From assembly GCA_963830385.1 (NCBI GenBank), contig CAWHMD010000002.1, positions 372,001 through 436,000 on the forward strand: 64,000 bases of DNA. The letters run 5' to 3'. The notes under the pieces are model-generated. The model saw only the letters and a program-made list of their open reading frames with translations. It did no database searches and was not told where the DNA came from. Shown here piece after piece: positions 33,421 to 41,712 of the stretch; positions within the stretch are counted from its first letter, which is position 1, and each line of letters opens with the position of its first letter. The translations under genes and the position numbers were made by a program. This stretch comes from Bog-532 sp963830385 (GTDB lineage Bacteria > Actinomycetota > Actinomycetes > Streptosporangiales > Streptosporangiaceae).

Positions 33421-34083
33421 TCAGCTGACCAGGGCGGGCAGCTCGGTCACGCTTTCGAGGACGTGGGTGGCGCCGGCGGCGCGGAGTTCCTCAGCGGGGG
33501 TGCCGCCGGTCAGGACGCCGGCCACCAGGCCCGCGCCGGCCCGCAGACCGGACTCGATGTCGCTGCGGGTGTCGCCGACGGCGGCCAGCTCGCTGACCGC
33601 GCCGCCGCCCAGGCGGAGCAGGGCGGTCAGCGGCAGGTCGGGCCACGGGCGGCCGCGGCCCGCGTCGGCCGGCGACAGGGCCAGGTCGATCAGCGGCCGC
33701 CAGTCCAGCGCGTCCAGCAGGGCGTCCCGGGTGGACGGCGAGAACCCGGTCAGCAGGCAGACCTTGAGCCCGGCGGCGCGCAGGGCGGCCAGCGTCTCGA
33801 CCGCGCCGGGGAGCGGGGCGACCGCGCCGGCCCGGACCGCGCGTTCGTAGTGGTTCTCGAACGCCTCGTTGGCGTTCAGGGCGGCGCTCTCGTCGCCGAG
33901 GATGCGCCGGAACACCTCGATCTTGGACTGGCCCATGGTGGCCCGGACGTCCTTCATGGCCTGCTCGTAGCCGTCGTCCGACAGGCCCCGGCCGCTGATG
34001 GCGATCTGGAAAGCGTCCATGACCACGCCGTCGTCGGCCACGGTGGTGCCCGCCATGTCCAGGCAGGCAATGGTGTAGCTCAT
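33421..34083 (-). CDS. phosphonatase-like HAD hydrolase
   Basis: 220 aa. HAD nucleophile Asp9 lies in CLDMAGTTV, the D-x-A-G-T form used by phosphonoacetaldehyde hydrolases. RATMGQSKIEVFRRIL has a Lys where PhnX carries its Schiff-base lysine. LLTGFSPSTRDALL and VGDTRSDIESGLRAGA complete the HAD motifs. The start overlaps the stop of the FAD oxidoreductase by 4 bp. The phosphonatase-like group is repeatedly found beside that oxidoreductase, so a role in phosphonate breakdown is likely. Confidence 0.85.
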   Translation of the reverse strand: MSYTIACLDMAGTTVADDGVVMDAFQIAISGRGLSDDGYEQAMKDVRATMGQSKIEVFRRILGDESAALNANEAFENHYERAVRAGAVAPLPGAVETLAALRAAGLKVCLLTGFSPSTRDALLDALDWRPLIDLALSPADAGRGRPWPDLPLTALLRLGGGAVSELAAVGDTRSDIESGLRAGAGLVAGVLTGGTPAEELRAAGATHVLESVTELPALVS

Positions 34084-35195
34084 GCGAACGTCTCCTCCGC
34101 GATTGCGGGCGAGCAGGTCATGCCGCGCCCGCCGGGCCCGGTGACCAGGACCACGCCCGGCTCCATTGTCGATCGGTGGTACAGCTCGTCGGTGGTGACC
34201 TGGCTGTAGACGCCGGCCCAGCGGCGCTGGGTGGGCGGCAGCGGCGCGCCCAGCAGCTGGCTGGCCCGGGCGCGCAGGTGGTCGTAGGCGTCCTCGTCCA
34301 CGTCGAACCCGAACGGCTCGTCGTACTCGTGGGTGTCGCCGATGGTCAGGCTGCCGTCGCGCCGCTGCACCAGCAGCAGCTGGGCCCGGGTCTGGGCGGC
34401 GACCGGCGGCTGCGGGGGCAGCTCGGCCCGGCCGGGCAGGTCGAAGGCGGGGTAGTAGCGCATCGAGTCACCGTCGGCCACCGCGGTGGCCACCCGGCCC
34501 GCGAACGGGCGGGTCTGCATCATCTGCAGCCGGACCCGGCGCAGCGGCGGGGCCGGGTACGCGGCCAGGTGCGGGCCGGCCAGCCCGGTGTAGGCCGCGC
34601 CGGAGCACACCACCACCAGGTCGCCCCGGTGCCACTGCCCGGTGTGGTCGCGGACCGCGTACGGGGCCACCGCGACCGCCTCCCGGCCGGGGTGCCAGGT
34701 GTAGCCGGGTGCGGCGGCCAGGTGCGCCCGCAGCGCCGCGGCCGCCGCGCGGGGCTCGACGATGGCGTCCCGTGCACACCACAGCGCCCCCGCGAACTGG
34801 CCCTGCAGGGCCGGGTTGATCTCGCGGGCCGCGGCCGGGTCGAGCAGCCCGAAGCCCCGCCGGGCGGCGTCGGGCAGCGCGCAGGCCGCCTTCATCAGGC
34901 CCAGCTCCGCCTCCCCGGTGGCCAGGGTCAGCGATCCGGCGGCCCGGAAGCCGACCGCGGGGACGTCCGCGGTGATCTGCTCCCAGCGGTCGCGGGCGCG
35001 CACCGCCAGGTCCAGCTCGCCGCCGGGTGCACGGCCGCTCACCCACACCAGCCCGAAGTTGCGGACGCTGGCCCCGCGGGCGGCCGCCTCGCGCTCCAGC
35101 TGGACGACCTCGTAACCCCGCTCCCGGGCCGACACGGCGTGCATCGTGCCGAGGATCCCGCCGCCGACGATAACCACCCGGCCTGCGCCGTTCAT
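34080..35195 (-). CDS. FAD-dependent oxidoreductase of the phosphonate-associated (TIGR03364-like) group
   Basis: 371 aa. The DAO-type FAD site VVIVGGGILGTMHAVSARER at the N-terminus is followed by GLVWVSGRAPGGEL and a C-terminal GVVLVTGPGGRGMTCSPAIA. It heads a two-gene unit with the phosphonatase-like hydrolase. Relatives oxidise amine substrates related to aminoethylphosphonate. Divergent from the phnY remnant and phnZ; two operator-like boxes lie in the shared spacer. Confidence 0.82.
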   Translation of the reverse strand: MNGAGRVVIVGGGILGTMHAVSARERGYEVVQLEREAAARGASVRNFGLVWVSGRAPGGELDLAVRARDRWEQITADVPAVGFRAAGSLTLATGEAELGLMKAACALPDAARRGFGLLDPAAAREINPALQGQFAGALWCARDAIVEPRAAAAALRAHLAAAPGYTWHPGREAVAVAPYAVRDHTGQWHRGDLVVVCSGAAYTGLAGPHLAAYPAPPLRRVRLQMMQTRPFAGRVATAVADGDSMRYYPAFDLPGRAELPPQPPVAAQTRAQLLLVQRRDGSLTIGDTHEYDEPFGFDVDEDAYDHLRARASQLLGAPLPPTQRRWAGVYSQVTTDELYHRSTMEPGVVLVTGPGGRGMTCSPAIAEETFA

Positions 35196-35307
35196 CTACG
35201 CGTCCTCCCGTCGTCAGTCACCGGACGCCCGGTAGCCAGCGACCTGGGGAATCTCCCGTATGCCGCCTTCGGCGGGATCTCCCGAATCGGGCCCAGCGCG
35301 CCGCAGC

Positions 35308-35338
35308 TAGTATAGACATATTACAACTTGTATAGCCA
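35308..35338 (+). promoter_or_regulatory. two PhnF/HutC-type operator-like boxes
   Basis: TAGTATAGACA (35308-35318) and TTGTATAGCCA (35328-35338), 20 bp apart, both close to the TGGTATAGACCA-type sites known for the GntR/UTRA regulator PhnF. They sit in the AT-rich divergent spacer, 19 bases before the phnY remnant start. The UTRA regulator at 36211-36969 is the obvious candidate to bind here. Confidence 0.6.
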
Positions 35339-35356
35339 ACTTTATTCGGGGGCTAG

Positions 35357-35710
35357 ATGGACGGTCGGGAGGCGGTCTCGGTGGAGGTCGGGGCGTGGCC
35401 GGCGATCTGGCTGCGGGACAACTGCCCGTGCCCGGTCCCGTTCGGTTACCGCGACGGCGGCGCCGACCTGCGGGCGCAGCAGCTGGCCCGGCCGGAACTG
35501 GCCCTGACCCTGCGGCTGAGCCCTGGTGACTGCCTGATCTTCGACAACACCCGCGTCCTGCACGGGCGGACCGCGTTCACCGGGACCGGGGACCGGCTGC
35601 TGCAGGGCTGTTACGCGGACCTGGACGGCCTGGCCAGCACCCTTACGGTGCTGACCGACAAGGAAAAAGAAGAGGGGAGCGCCGGTGGACCCGGTAGCGG
35701 AGATCGGTGA
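35357..35710 (+). pseudogene. PhnY-like 2-oxoglutarate dioxygenase with large internal deletion
   Basis: 117 codons where about 370 are expected. Residues 1-25 match the N-terminal domain of gamma-butyrobetaine hydroxylase-like enzymes (WPAIWLRDNCPCP). From about residue 36 the sequence is the extreme C-terminal part of the jelly-roll (LRLSPGDCLIFDNTRVLHGR, then LQGCYADLDGL). The middle, including the HxD iron ligands, is absent, although the frame stays open. It should be catalytically dead. It precedes phnZ with a 26-bp overlap, the usual order for the two-step oxidative aminoethylphosphonate route. Confidence 0.78.
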
Positions 35711-36236
35711 CCTGTTCGCCGGCGAAGGGGCCCAGGACTACCTGGGCGAAGAGGTCAGCGTAGCGGTGCACATGCGGCAGGCCGGGGCGCTGGCCGGGGC
35801 CGCCGGCGCGCCGCCCGAGCAGGTGGCGGCCGCCCTGCTGCACGACGTGGGGCACATCTGCGGAGCCACGCCGAGCGGCCGCGAGCTGATGGCGGGCCAC
35901 GACAACCGGCACGGCGACGCCGGCGCGGCCTGGCTGGCCCGGTGGTTCGGCCCGGAGGTGACCGAGCCGGTCCGGCTGCACGTGGCGGCCAAGCGGTACC
36001 TGTGCGCGGTGGAGCCCGGCTACTTCCAGAAGCTGTCCACGTCCTCCGTGTACACGCTGTCGGTCCAGGGCGGCCCGATGAGCGAGGACGAAGCCGCCGC
36101 GTTCGCGTCGCTGCCGCAGGCCGCGGCGGCGGTCGCGGTGCGGCGCTGGGACGAGCAGGCCAAGGATCCGGACTTCCCGACCCCTGAGTTCGGCTACTTC
36201 CGGCCGCTGCTCACCCGTCTGCTGGCAACCGGGTGA
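35685..36236 (+). CDS. phnZ: PhnZ-like HD-domain oxygenase
   Basis: 183 aa from GTG 35685 with GAGGGGAG upstream. PhnZ features: DYLGEEVSVAVHMRQA with Tyr19, Glu22 and His29, the LLHDVGHICG His-Asp pair at 53-54 plus His57, HDNRHGDAGAAWL and VRLHVAAKRYLC. Such enzymes use a diiron centre and O2 to cleave 2-amino-1-hydroxyethylphosphonate to glycine and phosphate. Its substrate normally comes from PhnY, which is broken just upstream. The 3' end overlaps the convergent regulator by 26 bp. Confidence 0.85.
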   Translation: MDPVAEIGDLFAGEGAQDYLGEEVSVAVHMRQAGALAGAAGAPPEQVAAALLHDVGHICGATPSGRELMAGHDNRHGDAGAAWLARWFGPEVTEPVRLHVAAKRYLCAVEPGYFQKLSTSSVYTLSVQGGPMSEDEAAAFASLPQAAAAVAVRRWDEQAKDPDFPTPEFGYFRPLLTRLLATG

Positions 36237-36969
36237 GCGCGCTGGCCGCCACCGAGTTGCGCACGGTGAACGCCACCTCGCTGCCCAGGTAGCGGTCCTC
36301 GGACCACTCGATCGGGACCCCGGCCGGGTCGGTGGTGCGCCGCCGCTCGCGCAGCAGCGGGACCCGGGGCCGGGTGCCCAGCAGTCGCGCGTCGTCGGCG
36401 GTGGCGGCCACCGAGTCGATCACGTGCTCGGCGTCCGCGAAGATCACGCCCAGCTGGCCGAGCCGTTCGTAGATCGACTCGCGGTCCAGGTCGATCCCGG
36501 CCACCATCGCGCCGACCCGGTCCGGGAACGTGGAGCGCTCGATCATCACCGGGCGGCCGGACAGGAGCCGGACCCGGGTCAGGTGGTAGACCGGCGCGTC
36601 CGGGGCCAGGCCGAGCTGCTCGGCCTCGGACGGCTTGGCCTCCCGGCGGGTCAGGGCGACGACCCGGCCCGACGGCACCTCGCCGACGGCGTGCGCCCAG
36701 CGCGAGAAGCTGGCCAGCTCACCGAAGCTCTGCAGCTGGGGGCCGCCCAGCACGATGCGGCGGGCGCCGCGGCGGCTGGCGATCACCCCGTCCGCGCGCA
36801 ACGCGGCGAACGCCTGCCGGATCGTCCCCCGCGACACCGAGTACCGCTCGGCCAGGTCACTTTCGGACGGCAGGCGGGTGCCCGACGGGTACTCGCCAGC
36901 CATGATCGCCGCGCGCAGATCGTCGGCCACCTTGCGGTACAGCGAGGTCGGCCCCGTGATTCCAGCCAC
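36211..36969 (-). CDS. GntR/UTRA (HutC-type) regulator, PhnF-like
   Basis: 252 aa from GTG 36969. The winged helix spans residues about 8-72 (LPSESDLAERYSVSRGTIRQAF), and the UTRA effector domain spans about 95-245 (VYHLTRVRLLSGRPVMIERS near its start). It lies beside the phosphonate genes, and boxes of the PhnF type are present at 35308-35338. It probably represses the FAD/HAD and phnY-phnZ units. The start codon is in a CCAGCCAC/GTGGCTGG inverted repeat shared with the end of the acyltransferase gene. Confidence 0.85.
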   Translation of the reverse strand: MAGITGPTSLYRKVADDLRAAIMAGEYPSGTRLPSESDLAERYSVSRGTIRQAFAALRADGVIASRRGARRIVLGGPQLQSFGELASFSRWAHAVGEVPSGRVVALTRREAKPSEAEQLGLAPDAPVYHLTRVRLLSGRPVMIERSTFPDRVGAMVAGIDLDRESIYERLGQLGVIFADAEHVIDSVAATADDARLLGTRPRVPLLRERRRTTDPAGVPIEWSEDRYLGSEVAFTVRNSVAASALTRLPADG

Positions 36970-36980
36970 AAAAGCTCACA

Positions 36981-38348
36981 TTAGTGGCTGGCCCGGGCCT
37001 CTGCCGGCTCAGCGGCGGGAGCAGCGACGAGGGCCGGCGGGATCGTGTCCGGGCCGAACCGGGCCTGCAGGTACCGGGCCAACCGGTGGCCGTGCTTCTG
37101 CATCGGGGCCTCGAGGAGGTAATAGGTGAGGGCCGAGCAGCCCAGCACCACGGCCAGGGTGCCCGCGGCCAGCAGCACCTGGATGGGGAACGGATGCGGC
37201 TGCTTGAAGGCGTCGACCGACCGGTAGGCGTTCAGGACGATCGGGTGCAGCAGGTAGACGGAGTAGCTGACCAGACCCAGCCAGGCCAGCCAGCCGGGTA
37301 CCCGCTTGTGCCGCAGGGCCATGCCGATGGCGAACGTGGCCGCCGCCAGGACCAGGCAGGAAACCCACTCGATACGCCACCGCAGGTAGTCGGCCGGGAT
37401 CCAGCCGGGCCCGTGCCAGAGTCCCGCCGCGAGGGCCAGGACCAGCACGATGCCCGCCACCGTGAGCGCCTTTTTCCATGAAATCTGACCTTGCTCGGCC
37501 CGGTAGAGCATGGTGCCGGTGAACATCAGGCCGAGGATGACCAGGCCGGTGCTGGGCGACGGGTAGCTGGTGTTGAACAGCAGCAGCCCGAGCCCGGTGC
37601 CGCCGGCGATGAGCACGCCCACCGCGCGCAGCCGCTGGCGGCCGGTGACCGCCAGCGCGAGGCCGACGAAGATGGCCACGTCGGTCAGGATCGCGATCCG
37701 GCGCTCGCCCGTCCAGTGGCCGAGGATGTGCAGATCGCCCAGGCCGGAGATCGGCAGGATGCCACCCAGGACGACCGCGCCGATCATCGCGGCCAGCGCG
37801 TAGGCGGAGCTGTACCGGTGCACCCGGAACGTGAACAGCCCGGTCAGCAGCAGGTAGAACACCATCTCGAACGACAGGGTCCAGATCACGTTGGGCACGT
37901 TGGTGCCGTTCAGCAGGTTGGACATCATGAACGGCAGCGAGTACGCCCAGTTCTTCGGTGAGTTCTGCACGCCGTGGATGGCGCCGAAGCCGGTCTTGTA
38001 GGCCAGGATCGACAGCGCCAGGGCCAGGATGTACAGCGGGTAGAGCCGGAACACGCGGCTCACCCAGAAGCCCCGGACGCTGCCCTTGCGCTCCAGCGAA
38101 GCCGGGATGATGTACCCACTGACCAGGAAAAACACAAAAACGCCATACTGCCCGGTGTCCACCACGGTGTAGACGCCGGCGTGGACCCGCTGCAAGACGA
38201 CGTCGCCCATGTGGTCGAAGACCACGCACAGGGCGGCGAACCCGCGCATCGCGTCGAGCCACGCCAGCCGGCGGCCTTTCGGCACGGCGAGCACAGAGGG
38301 TGGGGAAGACGTCGGCTCGGTGGCCAATCGTTCGGGGGCGCTGGTCAC
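36981..38348 (-). CDS. acyltransferase-3 family membrane protein (OafA/YrhL-like)
   Basis: 455 aa from GTG 38348, about ten membrane helices. The first helix carries LAWLDAMRGFAALCVVFDHMGD with the catalytic-type His after an R-G motif, and VFFLVSGYIIPASL follows. It would O-acylate a cell-surface or secreted polysaccharide or similar acceptor. No SGNH domain is fused. It lies upstream of the UTRA regulator on the same strand, 11 bases away. Confidence 0.88.
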   Translation of the reverse strand: MTSAPERLATEPTSSPPSVLAVPKGRRLAWLDAMRGFAALCVVFDHMGDVVLQRVHAGVYTVVDTGQYGVFVFFLVSGYIIPASLERKGSVRGFWVSRVFRLYPLYILALALSILAYKTGFGAIHGVQNSPKNWAYSLPFMMSNLLNGTNVPNVIWTLSFEMVFYLLLTGLFTFRVHRYSSAYALAAMIGAVVLGGILPISGLGDLHILGHWTGERRIAILTDVAIFVGLALAVTGRQRLRAVGVLIAGGTGLGLLLFNTSYPSPSTGLVILGLMFTGTMLYRAEQGQISWKKALTVAGIVLVLALAAGLWHGPGWIPADYLRWRIEWVSCLVLAAATFAIGMALRHKRVPGWLAWLGLVSYSVYLLHPIVLNAYRSVDAFKQPHPFPIQVLLAAGTLAVVLGCSALTYYLLEAPMQKHGHRLARYLQARFGPDTIPPALVAAPAAEPAEARASH

Positions 38349-38445
38349 GCAAAGCGACGCTACCGGACACTGACCGCATCATGCGGGAACTTGGCCCCGA
38401 ACGCCTTTCATGTCACATTACCGACAGGAATGCGGGGTAGGCGGC

Positions 38446-39333
38446 CTATGTTTCGGGCGCCGGGCGGCGGCCGCGCCGGGTCCGCTTGGCCTGGGCGGCG
38501 GCGTAGGTCCGCTCCAGCGCGGCCTGGGTCGCGGGCAGGTCCCGCTGGGCCAGCACCACGAACACGCAGTCGATCACCGTGAGCTGGGCGATCCGGCTGG
38601 TCATGGCGCCGGACCGGAACGCGGTCTCACGGGCCGCGGTCAGCAGCACGTGGTCGGCGACCTCGGTGATCGGCGACCAGGGGAAGTTGGTGACGGCCAC
38701 GGTGACCGCACCGCCCCGGCGCGCCTCCCGCAGCGCGTCGATGGTGTCCACGGTCGTGCCGGTGTGGGACAGGCCGACCGCCACGTCACCCTCGGTGCGC
38801 AGCGCGGCCGACGTGATGGCCAGGTGCGGGTCCGGCCAGGCGAACGCGGGCCGCCCGATGCGCTGCAGCTTCTGCTGGAGGTCCTGGCCCACGTAGCCGC
38901 TGGCGCCGACCCCGTAGATGTCGATCCGGGCCGCGTCCGCGAGCGCGTTGACAACGTTGACAACTGTGGCCGGGTTCAGGTGGTTCGCGGTGTCGGTGAC
39001 CGCGGCGGCGTCCGCGTAGGCGATCTTCTTGGCGATCAGCCCGGCGTCGTCACCCGGGCTGATGTCCTGGGCGACGACCGCCACCGAGCCCGCGTCGTCG
39101 GTGGCCACGGCGGCGGCCAGGGCCAGCCGGAGCTCGGGATAGCCGCTCAGCCCGATCGCCCGGCAGAACCGGACCACGGTGGTGGCCGACGTCCCGCAGG
39201 ACCGGGACAGCTCGGAGATCGACTGACGGGCCGCCCCGCCGGGATCGTCGAGCACCGCCTGCGCAACCCGGCGCTCGACCGGGGCCAGGTTGGGCAGGAG
39301 CGACCGGATCGTCACCAGGACGCCGATGTCCAT
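38446..39333 (-). CDS. MurR/RpiR family regulator
   Basis: 295 aa. An N-terminal HTH_6 domain (ISELSRSCGTSATTVVRFCR) and a C-terminal SIS sugar-phosphate-binding domain (GVGASGYVGQDLQQKL, and VGLSHTGTTVDTIDAL). Such proteins often control amino-sugar use. A murQ and a BadF-type kinase exist 14-16 kb away, but no direct link is visible. The 97-bp gap to the acyltransferase may contain its own terminator. Confidence 0.9.
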   Translation of the reverse strand: MDIGVLVTIRSLLPNLAPVERRVAQAVLDDPGGAARQSISELSRSCGTSATTVVRFCRAIGLSGYPELRLALAAAVATDDAGSVAVVAQDISPGDDAGLIAKKIAYADAAAVTDTANHLNPATVVNVVNALADAARIDIYGVGASGYVGQDLQQKLQRIGRPAFAWPDPHLAITSAALRTEGDVAVGLSHTGTTVDTIDALREARRGGAVTVAVTNFPWSPITEVADHVLLTAARETAFRSGAMTSRIAQLTVIDCVFVVLAQRDLPATQAALERTYAAAQAKRTRRGRRPAPET

Positions 39334-39426
39334 CCCTCACTCCTCCCGAATCAGGCGCATGTGCGGATGCACAAAGCATTATGACGCAGGATTGGCCCGG
39401 ATTAAACCAGTCGGGTCCTGACCGAG

Positions 39427-39873
39427 TCAGCCCGTCGAGATCTGGCCGGAGCTGACCGAGATCCGTATGCCGGGCAGCGGGCTGACCGCGGGCCCGATGA
39501 CCACGCTGCCGTCCTTGGCACTGAACTTGCTGCCATGGCACGGGCAGTCGATCGTGCCGTCCGCGACCTGGTCGACGATGCACTGCCCGTGCGTACAGAC
39601 CGCCGAGAACGCCTTGTACTCACCCGCCGACGGCTGGGTCACGACGACCTGAGCCGAGGCGAACACCTTGCCCCCGCCGACCGGGACGTCGCTGGCGGGG
39701 CCGAGCGCGGTCCCGGAGGCGGCCCCGGAGGCGGCCCCGGTGGCGGTGGAGCCGGTGGACGAACTGCTGCTCCCGCCGCAGGCCGTCAGCGTCGCGGCCA
39801 GCCCGGCCAGGCCGATGCCAGCCAGCGCGGCGCGCCGTGAGGTGTCCGGAGCCGGCTGGGATTGCTGCGTCAC
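39427..39873 (-). CDS. Rieske (2Fe-2S) lipoprotein, Tat-type signal
   Basis: 148 aa from GTG 39873, with GGAGAA upstream; the longer open frame has no family support. The twin-arginine-like leader DTSRRAALAGIGLAGLAATL ends in a TAC lipobox. A Ser/Thr/Gly linker follows, then the Rieske domain with CTHGQC and CPCHGS. Cofactor-loaded export by Tat fits. The redox partner is unknown. Confidence 0.9.
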   Translation of the reverse strand: MTQQSQPAPDTSRRAALAGIGLAGLAATLTACGGSSSSSTGSTATGAASGAASGTALGPASDVPVGGGKVFASAQVVVTQPSAGEYKAFSAVCTHGQCIVDQVADGTIDCPCHGSKFSAKDGSVVIGPAVSPLPGIRISVSSGQISTG

Positions 39874-39910
39874 AGCATTTTCTCCGTGATCAGTAGGGTC
39901 GCCTCCACGC

Positions 39911-40759
39911 CTACTCTGCCCGGGCGGCGGCCCCTGCCCGCCGGCCGGAGCAACTCTCGTAAGGGGTCGGTAACAATCGCCGTCCGACGAGGTGGAAGAC
40001 GCGGCTGAGCTGACGGTAGGGATCCCGGCGGCTGGCTTCGAGCTCAACGCGGGCCATCGCCGCCACCTGCTCGGTGTCGCTGGGGTCCAGCTCGGCCCCG
40101 CTGAACTCGAGCCAGTCGACGAACAGCCACACGCCGTACCAGCGCACCGGGTCCACGTCGTGGCGGCGCAGCACCTCGCTGAGCTCTGCCACCGTGTCGG
40201 CCCGGCCGGGCACGCCCAGCACCCCGATCTCGGTACGCGCGTCGAACGAGGCCAGCGCGTCGTCCCACCGCCGCTCGAGCGCCGGGCGGACTGCGCTGGC
40301 GTTGGCGTTGCCGGTCATGATCGAGACCACGCCACCGGCCGCCGCGCACCGGCAGAGCTGGCTGACCAGCGGCTCCGGCTGGTCCAGGTACCCGAGCACG
40401 CCATGGCAGAGCACCGCCGCGAAGCGCTCGCCCCCGACCGCCTCGTCGGCCTGCAGGCCGTCGGCCTGCACCAGCCGGACCCGCCGCTGGGCCTGGGCGG
40501 ACAGCCGGCCCAGCCGCGGCCGGGCCTTGTCGAGCATGGCGGCCGACGGGTCGAGCAGGGTCACCTCGTAGCCGCCCTCCGCCAGCGGGAACGACTGGTG
40601 ACCGGCGCCGCCCCCGACGTCCAGCACGGTCGCGGGTGGCGGCGGCAGGTGCGCCAGCAGCTGCTGGTGCATCACGTAGGTGCGCACGTACCCCTTGACC
40701 GAGGCGTACGCCTCATCGGCAAACCGGTCGGCCAGGCTGGCCCAGCTGTCCTCGCTCAC
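39911..40759 (-). CDS. class I SAM-dependent methyltransferase
   Basis: 282 aa from GTG 40759. SAM motif I is VLDVGGGAGHQSFPLAEGG, motif II VTLLDPS, post-motif QADGL. The C-terminal half has WYGVWLFVDWLEF. It resembles CmoM-like/SmtA-type enzymes, but the substrate cannot be named. It is divergent from a TetR gene with only 47 bp between starts, which a large palindrome fills. Confidence 0.82.
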   Translation of the reverse strand: MSEDSWASLADRFADEAYASVKGYVRTYVMHQQLLAHLPPPPATVLDVGGGAGHQSFPLAEGGYEVTLLDPSAAMLDKARPRLGRLSAQAQRRVRLVQADGLQADEAVGGERFAAVLCHGVLGYLDQPEPLVSQLCRCAAAGGVVSIMTGNANASAVRPALERRWDDALASFDARTEIGVLGVPGRADTVAELSEVLRRHDVDPVRWYGVWLFVDWLEFSGAELDPSDTEQVAAMARVELEASRRDPYRQLSRVFHLVGRRLLPTPYESCSGRRAGAAARAE

Positions 40760-40774
40760 CCCGCCAGCATACAA

Positions 40775-40797
40775 GTTAGTAGTTAGTAACTAGTAAC
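40775..40797. promoter_or_regulatory. TetR operator candidate
   Basis: A 23-bp inverted repeat with 11-bp arms (GTTAGTAGTTA / TAACTAGTAAC, one mismatch) around a single G. It lies between the methyltransferase start (40759) and the TetR start (40807), so it can control both. An inner perfect palindrome TAGTTA-G-TAACTA marks the core. Confidence 0.7.
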
Positions 40798-40806
40798 CTA
40801 GTCGGC

Positions 40807-41379
40807 ATGGCCGGGCGGATGAGCGGACCGGAACGGCGAGCCCAGGTGCTGGGGATCGCCGCGGCCGAGTTCGCGGATCATGGACTTCACGGTGCGTCGA
40901 TCGAGGCAATCGCGCACGCGGCAGGCATCACCCAGGCCTACGTGTTCCGGATGTTCGGGACCAAGAAGGCGCTGTTCCTGGAGCTGGTCGGCGCGGCCTT
41001 CGACCGTTTCACCGACGGCATGGCGCAGGCCGCCGGCGACGTCCGCGGCCGCGACGCGCTGGCGCTGATGGGGACCCGTTACCACGAGTCGCTGGCGGAC
41101 CGCACCACCCTGCTGCTGCAGCTGCAGGGCTTTGCCGCCTGCGGTGATGGGGAGGTGCAGGATCTGGTGCGAGAGCGGATGGCGGGGATGTGGGACACGG
41201 TCGCGGGCATCACCGGGCTCGACCCGGTGACGGTCAAGTCGTTCCTCGCCTTCGGCATGCTGCTCAACAACATGGCCGCCCTCGACGCCGGTGAGCTGGA
41301 CGAGCCGTGGGCCGCCGGGGTGCGCACGCGGATCCAGCCGGGCTTGTTCGAGCACATCACCACCGGAACCAACCGCTGA
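40807..41379 (+). CDS. TetR family regulator
   Basis: 190 aa. The N-terminal HTH spans residues about 10-57 (AAEFADHGLHGASIEAIAHA, GITQAYVFRMFGTKKALF). The ligand domain is all-helical, with FAACGDGEVQDLVRERM. Divergent from the methyltransferase, it probably represses that gene and itself through the 23-bp palindrome. No ribosome site is evident and the ATG is 10 bases after the operator, so a short-leader or leaderless transcript is possible. Confidence 0.9.
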   Translation: MAGRMSGPERRAQVLGIAAAEFADHGLHGASIEAIAHAAGITQAYVFRMFGTKKALFLELVGAAFDRFTDGMAQAAGDVRGRDALALMGTRYHESLADRTTLLLQLQGFAACGDGEVQDLVRERMAGMWDTVAGITGLDPVTVKSFLAFGMLLNNMAALDAGELDEPWAAGVRTRIQPGLFEHITTGTNR

Positions 41380-41386
41380 CCGGTCA

Positions 41387-41456
41387 GTGCTGGCCGGTCG
41401 GGGCTGGCCGGTCGGGGCTGGCCGGTCGGGGCTGGCCTCTCAGGGCTGGCCTCTCA
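41387..41456. repeat. 14-bp tandem repeat
   Basis: Five 14-bp units: three of the GGGCTGGCCGGTCG type (the first begins GTG), then two GGGCTGGCCTCTCA units. A weaker sixth copy precedes them. It starts directly after the TetR stop. The GC-rich array may act as a weak terminator, but no clear hairpin with T-tract is present. Confidence 0.8.
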
Positions 41457-41482
41457 GGCCGGGCCGGCGTGGGCGGGGCTGG

Positions 41483-41554
41483 TCACCTGACGTCTTCCAG
41501 GATGCTGCGGGCGATCACGGTCTTCTGGATCTCGTCGGTGCCTTCTTCGAACCG
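41483..41554 (-). pseudogene. acyl-CoA dehydrogenase, last 23 codons
   Basis: Reads RFEEGTDEIQKTVIARSILE and ends DVR before TGA. The E-G-T-D-E-I-Q block is the conserved C-terminal end of acyl-CoA dehydrogenases (compare the intact gene at 149-1306). Nothing upstream of 41554 on that strand resembles the family, so almost all of the gene is gone. The 158 bases to the next gene hold an AT-rich patch (41620-41640) and no other coding remnant. Confidence 0.65.
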
Positions 41555-41712
41555 CGGTCACTCCCCTCCTGCCTCCTGCCTGAGGTTGAGGGTAGCCAGG
41601 TCACGGATGAGAAAGTTTGCAGAAGTAAAGTATCTCGGAAGCCGGTCGCGACGACGACCGGGCTCAGGCTTGCTGAGAGGGTGCTGAGATCGCCGCTCAG
41701 AAGGGAGGGCCG

